Origin: Flavobacterium dauae
Lineage (GTDB): Bacteria; Bacteroidota; Bacteroidia; Flavobacteriales; Flavobacteriaceae
NCBI RefSeq assembly: GCF_004151275.2
Contig: NZ_CP130821.1
Span: 1,178,001 to 1,242,000, forward strand
Length of the DNA stretch: 64,000 nt
Direction: 5' to 3'
This document shows positions 37,348-46,108 of the stretch, one piece after another. Each line of letters opens with the position of its first letter. Within the stretch, counting starts at the first letter, position 1. A model generated the notes under the pieces. That model was not told the DNA's origin. It made no database searches and saw nothing but the letters and a program-made list of their open reading frames with translations. A program made the translations under genes and the position numbers.

Positions 37348-37629
37348 CTATTCAATTTCTGCACTTAAGCCAGCATCTAACAATGCCGAACACATAGGGA
37401 TAAGTTCTTTATATCCACCTGTTTTTACATCGCATTTACCTTTGTAATGCACCAGCATAGCACATTGTTCTGCCTGTAGCGGTTCGTGATTACAAACACG
37501 TGCCAGTGTTTCGATTACGTGATCAAAAGTATTTACATCATCATTGTAAAGAACAATTACACTTTCGTTGTTCAATAATTCATCAATCTTTACTTTTTCT
37601 ATAACCTTTTCTTTTGTACTCATAATCAT
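37348..37629 (-). CDS. clpS: ATP-dependent Clp protease adaptor ClpS
   Basis: This 93-aa adaptor delivers N-degron substrates to a Clp ATPase. The core VLYNDDVNTFDHVIETLARV (31-50) contains the N-D-D-x-N-T motif that binds N-terminal residues, and EQCAMLVHYKGKCDVKTG (59-76) completes the fold. I use the first ATG (37629) because it overlaps the prmA stop as ATGA; a second Met is at residue 3. The ClpC encoded at 21580-24120 is the probable partner, since no ClpA is seen here. Confidence 0.93.
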   Translation of the reverse strand: MIMSTKEKVIEKVKIDELLNNESVIVLYNDDVNTFDHVIETLARVCNHEPLQAEQCAMLVHYKGKCDVKTGGYKELIPMCSALLDAGLSAEIE

Positions 37630-38468
37630 TTTTTTATAAATTTTAACGATGCCCAGTTGTTTCTTTCTAACTGATGGTCTAAAAACATATTTTGTTGATT
37701 TGCAGCTTCTTCAATAGCGGTAACATCTTCCGTGTAAAATCCACTGAATAAAATAGTTCCGCCTGTTTTTAATGTTTTGGCGTAAGCTTGCATATCGTTC
37801 AGTAAAATATTGCGGTTAATGTTGGCTATAACCAAATTGTATTTGTTTGTTTTATCTGCCAACAATTCGGCATCGCCCTCGTAAACGTCAATATTTGTAA
37901 TATTATTGCGTTCTGCGTTTTCAACAGAATTTAAATAACACCAATTGTCAATGTCAATGGCATCGGCGTGTTTTGCACCTTTCATCAATGCTAAAATAGC
38001 TAAAATAGCCGTTCCGCAACCCATATCTAACACTTCCATATCGGTAACATCTATAGTTAATAAATGTTTCATCATCATAAAAGTGGTTTCGTGATGCCCG
38101 GTTCCAAAACTCATTTTAGGTTCAATTACAATTTCATACGGAACATTTTTTGCTTCGTGAAACGGTGCACGTACGTAACAAAGATCGTCAACATTAATAG
38201 GTTCAAAGTTTTTTTCCCATTCTTCGTTCCAATTCACCTGTTCAATTTCTTCGGTTACATAAGAAACTTTAAATTCCGGATTGTTCAATATATAAATATC
38301 ATTTAGTAAATCATCAGAATCATCAGCAGATTGGATATATGCCGATAACCCTTCACTGGTTTCTACAAAACTATCAAACGCTAATTCGCCTAATTCTGCC
38401 AATAAAATGTCTGATCCCGGATCTTTTGGTTCTATTTTAAAGTGGTATGCGGTGTATTTAGATTCCAT
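37626..38468 (-). CDS. prmA: Ribosomal protein L11 methyltransferase
   Basis: This 280-aa enzyme trimethylates lysines of ribosomal protein L11. SAM-binding motif I VLDMGCGTAILAILALMKGA is at about 144-163, preceded by MSFGTGHHETTFMMM, the typical PrmA region before motif I. The NINRNIL motif (about 216-222) follows. Length is normal. It overlaps clpS downstream by 4 nt (ATGA); the prmA-clpS pair is one transcript. A TAATTTTG -7 box (38514-38521, minus strand) lies upstream. Confidence 0.93.
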   Translation of the reverse strand: MESKYTAYHFKIEPKDPGSDILLAELGELAFDSFVETSEGLSAYIQSADDSDDLLNDIYILNNPEFKVSYVTEEIEQVNWNEEWEKNFEPINVDDLCYVRAPFHEAKNVPYEIVIEPKMSFGTGHHETTFMMMKHLLTIDVTDMEVLDMGCGTAILAILALMKGAKHADAIDIDNWCYLNSVENAERNNITNIDVYEGDAELLADKTNKYNLVIANINRNILLNDMQAYAKTLKTGGTILFSGFYTEDVTAIEEAANQQNMFLDHQLERNNWASLKFIKK

Positions 38469-38513
38469 TTACAATTACTTAACTATTATTTAATATTACA
38501 ATTCTTTACACTA

Positions 38514-38533
38514 CAAAATTACTTATACTTTTG
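38514..38533. promoter_or_regulatory. Closely spaced divergent -7 boxes (prmA and porin)
   Basis: TAATTTTG on the minus strand (38514-38521) faces prmA and TACTTTTG on the plus strand (38526-38533) faces the porin gene. They are only 4 bp apart, so the two promoters overlap and may compete for polymerase. The -33 elements are weak. Confidence 0.5.
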
Positions 38534-38554
38534 CACAAAACTTTAATAAAACGT

Positions 38555-39778
38555 ATGAAAAAGTTTATTTTTTTATTAAGTATGATGAGTTTTGGGGCTG
38601 CTGAAGCACAGAACGAAACTAAAAAAGAACGGGAAGATATCAAGATGTCTGCTTTGCCTTATTACAATTATGGTAAGGGCTTGGGAGTGACTTCGGCAGA
38701 TAGTTTGTTTCAGTTAAACATCCGTTTTAGAATGCAAAACCGTGTAACATATTATGATTACGAAGATCAAGAATCAAATTACGAAGCGCAAATACGTAGA
38801 TTAAGATTGCGTTTTGATGGATATGTGGGAAATCCTAAATTTCAATATGCCTTACAATTATCATTTTCACCGGGTGATGTTGGTAAAATTCAAGAAGGTA
38901 AAAATTTGAATATCATTCGAGATGCGGTGGTAAGTTACGTTCCAAATAAACATTGGAGTTTTCTATTTGGACAAACAAAATTGCCAGGTAACCGCCAACG
39001 TGTAAATTCGTCAGGATCTTTGCAGTTAACCGATCGTTCCATTAACAACGCACAGTTTAATATTGACCGTGATTTTGGTTTTCAGGTAAATTACTATCAA
39101 CAAAATAAAGATCAATTTTCATACAATATTAAAACAGCAGCATCGTCTGGTAACGGACGAAACTGGAGCGGAAAAGATACTAATGTTGCTTTAACGGGAA
39201 AATTAGAGTTATTACCGTTTGGAACATTTAAAAAAGGTGGAGAATATTTTGAAGGCGATATTCAGTTTGAAGAAAAACCAAAAGTAATGCTTTCGGGTGT
39301 GTTACATAAAAACTTTGATGCTAATGCGGCACGCGGTCAGCAAGGAGATGAATTGTATGAAACCCGAAATTTGCAATCGGTTTTTATTGATGCAATTGGT
39401 AAATACAAAGGCTGGGCTGCAATGGTTGCTTATATGAACCGTACTACAAATAACCCAATTACTTCGGGCTTAAATGAAGAAGGAATAACAGCTACTAGTT
39501 ATGTTTTTGCGGGTGAAGGATTAGATTATCAGTTAAGTTATACGTTTCCGGTTTCGCATTACGAAATTATTGGTCGATTTTCAACTCAAAACGTAGATGA
39601 TGCTATTTACAGGTTAAATGTTCCCAACCAAAAACAATACAGTTTTGGTGTTACAAAATACATTTGGGAACACGCTTTTAAAGTACAAGCCGAAGTTACT
39701 TACGATGATTTAAAGTATTTTAACGGCAATCAGAAAAATAATTGGTATGTGCGTTTTCAAATAGAGATTGGAATATAA
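38555..39778 (+). CDS. Phosphate-selective porin O/P-type outer membrane protein
   Basis: This 407-aa protein has a signal peptide (MKKFIFLLSMMSFGAAEAQ) and then beta-strand-rich sequence with alternating aromatic residues, for example FQLNIRFRMQNRVTYYDYED and RLRLRFDGYVGNPKFQYALQ. The layout fits the OprP/OprO porin family. Such porins let phosphate or other anions cross the outer membrane; the selectivity is not readable. I chose the ATG at 38555 because the -7 box at 38526 would be inside the longer frame and the signal starts here. It ends with strand IEIGI. Confidence 0.85.
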   Translation: MKKFIFLLSMMSFGAAEAQNETKKEREDIKMSALPYYNYGKGLGVTSADSLFQLNIRFRMQNRVTYYDYEDQESNYEAQIRRLRLRFDGYVGNPKFQYALQLSFSPGDVGKIQEGKNLNIIRDAVVSYVPNKHWSFLFGQTKLPGNRQRVNSSGSLQLTDRSINNAQFNIDRDFGFQVNYYQQNKDQFSYNIKTAASSGNGRNWSGKDTNVALTGKLELLPFGTFKKGGEYFEGDIQFEEKPKVMLSGVLHKNFDANAARGQQGDELYETRNLQSVFIDAIGKYKGWAAMVAYMNRTTNNPITSGLNEEGITATSYVFAGEGLDYQLSYTFPVSHYEIIGRFSTQNVDDAIYRLNVPNQKQYSFGVTKYIWEHAFKVQAEVTYDDLKYFNGNQKNNWYVRFQIEIGI

Positions 39779-39782
39779 AAAA

Positions 39783-39810
39783 AATCGAACTTTAAGTTCG
39801 ATTTTTTTTA
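39783..39810. terminator. Bidirectional terminator between porin and symporter genes
   Basis: The perfect inverted repeat AATCGAACTT / AAGTTCGATT (39783-39792 and 39794-39803) is flanked by A- and T-runs on both sides. The symporter's stop codon and last codons lie inside the right arm. Confidence 0.85.
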
Positions 39811-41477
39811 TTGAATACTAATTGTAAGATGAAACCTATAATTATTACTAAAAATACACCAATTGGGTTTAGCCACAAATAACTTATAGCATCTAAATAG
39901 TAAATATAAATAACAATAAGTTGTGCTAATAAAGCTCCCCAAAAGGTAGCTTTTGCTTTAATATATTTAAAAAAGAACGCAATTAAAAAGATTCCTAAAA
40001 CGGTTCCGTAGAAAATAGATCCAATGATGTTTACCAGCTGAATTAAATTTTCAAACAAAGTAATTAAACAAGCTGCCAAAATACAGATGATTCCCCAGAA
40101 AACAACTAAATACTTGGTTGCTTTTAAATAATGCTTTTCTGATAGTCCGGGACGGTAGGTTTTATAAATATCGATAGCCGAGCTTGATGCCACGGCATAT
40201 AAACCCGATGCCGAGCTTGACATAGCTGCCGAAAAAATCATTGCCAGTAAAAAACCAATGATTCCGTGGGGCAGGTAATTCAAAATAAAATAAATAAAAA
40301 CATAATCCTTATCGTTGGTTTCTGCCTTTTTATCTACTTTTAAAATAATATCGCGTGCGTCTTGTCTTAATTGTACTTCTTGTTCGTTTAACGAAACCAG
40401 TTTTTCTTCAAGCATTTCGTTTTCATATCCTTGATTCAGTTGTCCGGTATAAATCTGTGTGATTTCTTTCTTTTCATTTAACAGGTTTTTTAGATCGATT
40501 TCCAGATCACGATATGCTGTTTGATATTCAGAACTTAACACTTTGGAAGTGTTTACCGGATTGAAATGTAAAGGCGACTGATAAAAATGAAAGAAAATAA
40601 AGACCATAACACCAACCAAAAGAATAAAAAACTGCATAGGCACTTTTAAGATTCCGTTCATCAATAGTCCCATTTGTGTTTCTTTAACGCTTTTGCCCGA
40701 AAGATATCTACCAACTTGCGACTGATCGGTTCCAAAATATGCCAGCATTAAAAAGAAACCGGCGGTTAAACCATTCCAAAGGGTGTATGTTTCGGTAAAA
40801 TCGGTAGAAAAGTTTAATAAATCCAGTTTACCTTCAATTTTTGCAACATTAAATACATTTACAAAATTTACTTCTTCCGGTAATCGAAACAAAATAATGA
40901 AAAACGTTAAAAACATTCCTGCCATTATTACAAATGCCTGTTGTTTTTGTGTGATGTTCAACGCTTTTGTTCCGCCAAAATAGGTGTAAAAAATAATGAC
41001 AATACCAATGGATACAATGATAAAAGTTAGATCCCAATTTAAGATGGACGACAAAATAATTGCCGGCGCGTAAATGGTAATTCCTGTTCCAATACTTCGC
41101 TGAATTAGGAAAATAACCGAAGCTAACGTCCGGGTTTTTAAATCGAACCGACTTTCAAGAAATTCATACGCCGTGTAAACTTTCAGTCGGTGAAAAACCG
41201 GAATAAAAACCATACAAATTACTACCATTGCCAGCGGTAAACCAAAATAGAACTGTACAAACCCCATTCCGTCGTGAAATGCCTGACCGGGTGTCGATAA
41301 AAACGTAATTGCACTTGCCTGTGTAGCCATTACCGATAAACCTACGGTAAACCAGTTTGTGCTTTTGTTTGCCAGAATATATTCCTGTATGTTTTTGCTG
41401 CCGCGTGTTTTGTAAGTTCCATAAATTACAATAAACAACAAGGTACTTAAAAGTATGATCCAGTCTAATAATTCCAT
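39792..41477 (-). CDS. Sodium:solute symporter (SSS) family transporter
   Basis: This 561-aa inner-membrane transporter has about 13 TM helices and the SSS core motifs SVMATQASAITFLSTPGQA (about 48-66) and FSAAMSSSASGLYAVASSSA (about 414-433). It should take up a sugar, carboxylate or similar solute with Na+. Residues about 310-390 form a long charged insertion (EIDLKNLLNEKKEITQ, EEKLVSLNEQEVQLRQD) not usual for the family core. The gene follows a 35-codon microprotein gene and a PIG-L deacetylase gene in one transcription unit, suggesting uptake of a deacetylated sugar product. Confidence 0.9.
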   Translation of the reverse strand: MELLDWIILLSTLLFIVIYGTYKTRGSKNIQEYILANKSTNWFTVGLSVMATQASAITFLSTPGQAFHDGMGFVQFYFGLPLAMVVICMVFIPVFHRLKVYTAYEFLESRFDLKTRTLASVIFLIQRSIGTGITIYAPAIILSSILNWDLTFIIVSIGIVIIFYTYFGGTKALNITQKQQAFVIMAGMFLTFFIILFRLPEEVNFVNVFNVAKIEGKLDLLNFSTDFTETYTLWNGLTAGFFLMLAYFGTDQSQVGRYLSGKSVKETQMGLLMNGILKVPMQFFILLVGVMVFIFFHFYQSPLHFNPVNTSKVLSSEYQTAYRDLEIDLKNLLNEKKEITQIYTGQLNQGYENEMLEEKLVSLNEQEVQLRQDARDIILKVDKKAETNDKDYVFIYFILNYLPHGIIGFLLAMIFSAAMSSSASGLYAVASSSAIDIYKTYRPGLSEKHYLKATKYLVVFWGIICILAACLITLFENLIQLVNIIGSIFYGTVLGIFLIAFFFKYIKAKATFWGALLAQLIVIYIYYLDAISYLWLNPIGVFLVIIIGFILQLVFNKKNRT

Positions 41478-41478
41478 A

Positions 41479-41586
41479 TTAATCGGTAAAATGCATTATA
41501 AAATAAAAAAGAATAATGTAAAAAACATTAATTAAAAGCACAATGCTGTAACTTTTTCGCCATTTTATCCATTTAAAATCACTCAT
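41479..41586 (-). CDS. 35-aa single-helix membrane microprotein
   Basis: The minus strand encodes MSDFKWIKWRKSYSIVLLIN, then VFYIILFYFIMHFTD: a basic amphipathic start followed by one TM helix (about residues 14-31). Its ATG overlaps the 3' end of the PIG-L gene by 8 nt, and its stop is one base before the symporter ATG (TAA-T-ATG). This exact coupling between two functional partners is strong evidence for a translated gene. It could be a small subunit or regulator of the symporter; that is inference. Confidence 0.7.
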   Translation of the reverse strand: MSDFKWIKWRKSYSIVLLINVFYIILFYFIMHFTD

Positions 41587-44014
41587 TTTTTAATTCAATT
41601 AGGTTAATAAATAATTCTAAAGCGCCGGTATTTCCCGTAGGTAATTGTCTAAAAAAACTTAAACCGGTGTAAACATAATATCCTTTGCCGTGCTTTGCTA
41701 TAAGCAGTGCACCGTTTGTATCTTTTTCATCAAAATCGTGCGATGTAAAAACCGGTTGAAATTCGCCTGCAAAATCATCGGCATAATACAAACCTTGTTC
41801 CTGAACCCAGTTTTTAAAGTTTTCTTGTGTAATTTTAAATGGTTTGTTTAAAACCGTTTCGTTCGGATTAATAAAATTCACCACCGCATTTTCGTCGGTA
41901 ATTCGTGTTTTACCGATGGTTAATTTGTACGGAGCAACTTCATTGGTTTGCAAATTGGTATTGGTTTGATACTGCACAACAACCGTTCCGCCGTTTTTTG
42001 CATAATCAAACAACAATTTATTTTTTGTTTTTAACAAACTTTCGGTGTTAAAAGCACGAATTCCAACAATAATGGTTTCGTATTTTGATAAATCTTCAGC
42101 TTTTACAGTTTCTAAATTAATAAAATCTACGTTGTAGCCAACATCTTTTAAAACCTGCGGAATTTCGTCGCCTGCACCAACAATATATCCGATTTTAGAT
42201 TTCTTTAAAACACTTTTATTGAAAGATACCACTTTTGTTTCGGCAGACTTAAAATAATAATTTAAAGGAATATGACTGTAATCAACCCATTTTATTCCAT
42301 TATCATAACTGTTATTATTCTGCTTGAAATGTGCTTTGTATGTATCGTTCGAAAAATTTTTATTGATAATAAACGTTTTGTTTTTTTCGCTCTCATTCAG
42401 AGTGATTTCTTTCTGATACACCTCTTCATTTTTAGAATTTGTGACAAACAAAGTACCTTTTAGGTTTTCATCTGAATAGTTATCTGTAACAATTTCAAAT
42501 TTTTGTTCTTGTTTATTATTGGTGATATAAGTCGATTGATTAAACCGGACAGAAACAGCAGGGACAATATGGAAAGGTTTATAAATTTCGCCTTTTGCAA
42601 CATCTTTGTAATGGTATTGAATAGGTAAGGTGTACGATAAATAAACGCCGTTAACTTCTAAACCAATGGTATTTTTTTGAGTTGAATTAAACTGTGTTTT
42701 AAAATCATTAAACGTATTGATAAACTTAAAATTCGTGTAATCTTGATTGGTGAATTTGGTATTGAAATAATCGTAATAAACCTCCTGATTTGCTAATGAT
42801 TTACCAACAATTGTTTTGTTATTATTGATTGTAACATCTTTTAAAATAATGGTTTGGTTGGATCTGTTGGCAACTTCAACCTTTACATCAACGTTTTCGT
42901 TTGGTGTAGTGTAAGGTTCGTTTGTAGTGATATCTAAAAACAAACCGGCACAATTTTTAATCAATTCTTTAACTTCGTTTTGTTTGCGGGTTTTCCAAAT
43001 GGTTTCAGGTAATTTATCAATTTCAGAATAAATTTTGGTCAGTAGATTGATCGATTTCGACGGATCCTTAAAATCATATTCGTTGATTAATTGCGTAACC
43101 AAAGGCTGAATGTTGTTTCCGCCTTTAATACGATTCCAGCTTGTATCAATTCCTTCAAACAAATCGCTCGATTTTAACGCATCGCCGTCAATCAATTCTA
43201 CATAATCAATTTCTTCGCCACGTGATGACATATCGCCAAAGCCTTGTGATTGATGCTGGCTGCGACTTAACGAAGCAATTTCTTGATTATTCTTCCCCAA
43301 CTGATTGTAAAATATGCCAATATTCAACGGAATGTATTTTGATTTATCGGCTTTATCAAATGCTTGTTTGCTGCCAAAAAAGAACCACGAAACATTAAAA
43401 AACAATCGTTTTGGCTGCCAGGTTTCGGTGCTTTCTTGTGATAAATCAGTATAATTTTTATTGTTTGCTAAACTAAATGCCAGTTTAGATAATTGCGCAG
43501 ATGCTGTATGATGCCCGTGTGTTGTTCCAGCCGTTCTGTGATCAAAACGGTTTACAATAACGTCGGGTTGCTCTTTGCGAATCATATAAACCATCTGTTT
43601 CAACAACAAGTCTTTATTCCACTTTGAAAAAGCTTCTTTGGGATGTTTTGAAAATCCAAAATCATCGGCAGTAGAAAAAAACTGTTTTCCGCCGTCTATT
43701 TTTCTTGCATTCCACAATTCGTTGGTTCTAATAACACCTAAATCGATTCCCAATTCGTTGCTAATCAAATTTTGCCCGCCATTACCGCGCGTTAACGACA
43801 AATAATTGGTGTAGGCTTTATCGTGATGCGTTAAATAGGTAATTAGTCGAGTGTTTTCGTCATCGGGATGTGCGGCAATGTACATAGCACTTGCCAAAAC
43901 GTTCAGTTTTTCCATTTGAAAATAAATTTCAGACGGAGTAGGGGTTTGTGGTTTTTGAGCAATGATGTTTTGCATAAATAACGCACAAAAGATATATATA
44001 ATGTTGTTTTTCAT
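41579..44014 (-). CDS. PIG-L family deacetylase, large secreted form
   Basis: This 811-aa protein has a signal peptide (MKNNIIYIFCALFMQNIIAQ) and an N-terminal PIG-L/LmbE zinc deacetylase domain with AAHPDDENTRLI (His, Asp, Asp) and HRTAGTTHGHHTAS (His). The remainder looks like beta-sandwich and ThuA-like sequence (GYNVDFINLETVKAEDLSKY, YETIIVGIRAFN). It should deacetylate GlcNAc-type sugars or related envelope material in the periplasm. The frame also opens with TTG at 44032, but I prefer the ATG at 44014, where the signal peptide begins and the ACCACAGAT repeat ends. Confidence 0.87.
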   Translation of the reverse strand: MKNNIIYIFCALFMQNIIAQKPQTPTPSEIYFQMEKLNVLASAMYIAAHPDDENTRLITYLTHHDKAYTNYLSLTRGNGGQNLISNELGIDLGVIRTNELWNARKIDGGKQFFSTADDFGFSKHPKEAFSKWNKDLLLKQMVYMIRKEQPDVIVNRFDHRTAGTTHGHHTASAQLSKLAFSLANNKNYTDLSQESTETWQPKRLFFNVSWFFFGSKQAFDKADKSKYIPLNIGIFYNQLGKNNQEIASLSRSQHQSQGFGDMSSRGEEIDYVELIDGDALKSSDLFEGIDTSWNRIKGGNNIQPLVTQLINEYDFKDPSKSINLLTKIYSEIDKLPETIWKTRKQNEVKELIKNCAGLFLDITTNEPYTTPNENVDVKVEVANRSNQTIILKDVTINNNKTIVGKSLANQEVYYDYFNTKFTNQDYTNFKFINTFNDFKTQFNSTQKNTIGLEVNGVYLSYTLPIQYHYKDVAKGEIYKPFHIVPAVSVRFNQSTYITNNKQEQKFEIVTDNYSDENLKGTLFVTNSKNEEVYQKEITLNESEKNKTFIINKNFSNDTYKAHFKQNNNSYDNGIKWVDYSHIPLNYYFKSAETKVVSFNKSVLKKSKIGYIVGAGDEIPQVLKDVGYNVDFINLETVKAEDLSKYETIIVGIRAFNTESLLKTKNKLLFDYAKNGGTVVVQYQTNTNLQTNEVAPYKLTIGKTRITDENAVVNFINPNETVLNKPFKITQENFKNWVQEQGLYYADDFAGEFQPVFTSHDFDEKDTNGALLIAKHGKGYYVYTGLSFFRQLPTGNTGALELFINLIELKNE

Positions 44015-44031
44015 TTTTTTGATATTTTTCA

Positions 44032-44094
44032 ACCACAGATTAAAGAATTTTAAAGATTTTCAATAGCATTCTTTTAATCTGTGTGATCTGTGGT
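44032..44094. repeat. ACCACAGAT inverted-repeat element, copy 1
   Basis: ACCACAGATTAAAGAAT (44032-44048) pairs with ATTCTTTTAATCTGTG and then ATCTGTGGT (44086-44094) downstream, giving an imperfect 60-bp inverted repeat. It lies between mscS and the PIG-L gene. The same ends recur at 61354-61468. It is a dispersed repeat, with no ORF. Confidence 0.7.
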
Positions 44095-44104
44095 AATTAA
44101 AACT

Positions 44105-44617
44105 TTACAAAACCACGACAGATTTTTGTAAAAACAGATTGTTTGGATACGAAATACGTTCGCCTTCACTGGTAATTAATATGGTGTGAAATGCTTTAAT
44201 GTCATCAATTTCGGCTTCAATAGGGAAATCCTTATCTTGAATTCTTATACGGTCGCCAATTTTAAACGGAAAGGCAAAAAACATAATAACTCCAGCTGTG
44301 AAATTACTTAAAACCGACCATTGTGCAAAAAATGCCACACCAATAAAAGTAATGGCTGCACCAACAAAACCAAAAAGTTGACCGGTATCAACTCCCCATA
44401 AAAGTATGATGAAAATAATGAACAAAATATTAAGCAACGAATTAAAATACTTAATAATTAGTTTGCTGCGGTTGTCTGATTTTGAGGAGTATTCGGAAAA
44501 CTTTAAAATAACCTTGCGAATAATGAGCCTTAAAATATAAATAACAACGATTAAAATTAACGTAGCTATTATTTTTCCGTAATAATCAGGCAAATGAAAA
44601 TTTTGAAACATTACCAT
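44105..44617 (-). CDS. Small mechanosensitive channel (MscS family)
   Basis: This 170-aa membrane channel has TM helices at about 13-32 and 53-74 and the pore helix with GVAFFAQWSVLSNFTAGVIM (about 97-116), then the beta domain start FPFKIGDRIRI (about 120-130). It stops at SYPNNLFLQKSVVVL, lacking the larger C-terminal vestibule of E. coli MscS. It opens under membrane tension to release solutes. The start is uncertain: an ATG 6 nt later overlaps the maf stop as TAATG. It is cotranscribed with maf and the UbiA-like gene. Confidence 0.85.
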   Translation of the reverse strand: MVMFQNFHLPDYYGKIIATLILIVVIYILRLIIRKVILKFSEYSSKSDNRSKLIIKYFNSLLNILFIIFIILLWGVDTGQLFGFVGAAITFIGVAFFAQWSVLSNFTAGVIMFFAFPFKIGDRIRIQDKDFPIEAEIDDIKAFHTILITSEGERISYPNNLFLQKSVVVL

Positions 44618-45192
44618 TTTATTAATTCTTTATACAGTTTTTCCATTGGCATTCCCACAACATTGGTATAAGAGCCGTTTATTTTTTCGATTCCGATTAA
44701 GCCAATCCATTCCTGAATTCCGTACGATCCTGCTTTATCAAAAGGCTTGAAGGTATCAACGTAATAATCAATATCTAAAGAATTTAGTGTATTGAAAGTT
44801 ACTTGGGTAACATCGTAAAACAAATGTTCTTTTTGGTTCGATTTGATACAAACGGCACTGATAACCTCATGCGTTTTGCCAGAAAGTTTTTGTAACATTT
44901 TTTTAGCATCGGTACTGTTTTTAGGTTTTCCCAAGGCTTCATCATTAATCCAAACAATGGTATCGCAGGTAATAACAACCTCGTTTGTATCTAAATTATT
45001 AAACACCGATGCCTTTTGCTGTGCAATATATAAAGCAATATCCTTGCCCTGTAAGTGGGAAGGATATTCTTCGTTCACGTTTGCAGGTTTAACGTTAAAA
45101 GTTAAGCCTAAATCTGATAAAAACTGTTTTCTTCTGGGAGAATTTGATGCTAATATTATTTGGTAATTGTTATATTTTTCTTGTAAGATCAT
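44611..45192 (-). CDS. maf: Maf family nucleotide pyrophosphatase
   Basis: This 193-aa Maf protein hydrolyses non-canonical or canonical dNTP/NTP (dTTP/UTP class) to monophosphates. It shows LASNSPRRKQFLSDLGL (14-30; SxSPRR motif), ITCDTIVWINDEALGKP (about 75-91) and the C-terminal DKAGSYGIQEW. The DTIV...GKP pattern fits the dTTP/UTP pyrophosphatase class, but substrate choice is not certain. It lies between the UbiA-like gene (1-nt gap) and mscS. Confidence 0.92.
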   Translation of the reverse strand: MILQEKYNNYQIILASNSPRRKQFLSDLGLTFNVKPANVNEEYPSHLQGKDIALYIAQQKASVFNNLDTNEVVITCDTIVWINDEALGKPKNSTDAKKMLQKLSGKTHEVISAVCIKSNQKEHLFYDVTQVTFNTLNSLDIDYYVDTFKPFDKAGSYGIQEWIGLIGIEKINGSYTNVVGMPMEKLYKELIKW

Positions 45193-45193
45193 T

Positions 45194-46090
45194 TTATTTT
45201 AAATTGAAAAATAAAACTACAATAGAAAATATAGTTAACCAAATGATTGTATTTAAAATATTTTTAATTTTATTAAAATCGTTTGTGGTTTTACCATTCC
45301 ACAGTTTTACAAGATAAAATAAATAGGGCAGTACCACTAATACACCAATGTATCCAATTAAAAGTGATAGGTTTAAGTGTATAAAACAAAACGAAAGAAT
45401 TAACAACAGTGGAATTACCGATAAAAAAGTGGTTCGCTTTGCACCAATTTCTCTGCCGTGAATAGTTGCTAATGATTTGCGTTTGTACTTTATGTCAAGT
45501 TCCATAAACTCTAAATCTATTACAATGGTTTTAATAAAGTACAACAACCACATTAGTGTACATATTTGTAGTGAAATGTTTAACAGTTGTTGTTTTTCCG
45601 CATTGATTGTTTCGTCGGTTACCTGTAATGAGGGCATTAAATCCATAACAACCAATAGAAAAAAGGGAGAGGAAATAATAAGTGAGTAAACAATATTATC
45701 AAAAACCAAAATTTTACGCCACTGTGTAATATACAAATATAAAACGGCTGCCAACCCTAAGAAAAAACCAAAATAATATGTTTTATCAATAGCACTTGCT
45801 ACAAAAAAACTAATTGCAATAGCTATGGCGTTTATTCCAAGATATTTGTAATACGCTTTTTCTATATTTTGTTGTATGTTTTTGCCTGGAAATTCTTCCT
45901 GTAAAACAATTTTGTAAAGCAATATCCCGCCATATATAATCAATGCAATAGAGATTAAAAACAAAAAATAATGCAGCTTTAATAGTCCTAAACCATCAAT
46001 TAAAGGTTCAAACAAAACAAATCTAAAAAGTAAAACAGTTACAATAATTTGTAACATCATTTGTGCCTGATCTTTTTTTAGAACATTCAT
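45194..46090 (-). CDS. UbiA prenyltransferase-like protein with degenerate first Asp motif
   Basis: This 298-aa membrane protein has about eight or nine TM helices. Its position between kdsC-like and maf and its overall pattern match the flavobacterial UbiA family often called geranylgeranylglycerol-phosphate geranylgeranyltransferase. The first Asp motif (typically NDxxDxxxD) is replaced by LYKIVLQEEF (58-67), without its Asp residues. The second keeps IDLEFMELDIKYK (191-203) with Asp192, Glu194 and Asp199. It may be inactive or altered. Sequence only supports a UbiA-like fold. Confidence 0.68.
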   Translation of the reverse strand: MNVLKKDQAQMMLQIIVTVLLFRFVLFEPLIDGLGLLKLHYFLFLISIALIIYGGILLYKIVLQEEFPGKNIQQNIEKAYYKYLGINAIAIAISFFVASAIDKTYYFGFFLGLAAVLYLYITQWRKILVFDNIVYSLIISSPFFLLVVMDLMPSLQVTDETINAEKQQLLNISLQICTLMWLLYFIKTIVIDLEFMELDIKYKRKSLATIHGREIGAKRTTFLSVIPLLLILSFCFIHLNLSLLIGYIGVLVVLPYLFYLVKLWNGKTTNDFNKIKNILNTIIWLTIFSIVVLFFNLK

Positions 46091-46108
46091 AGCTTATATA
46101 TTTAACTG

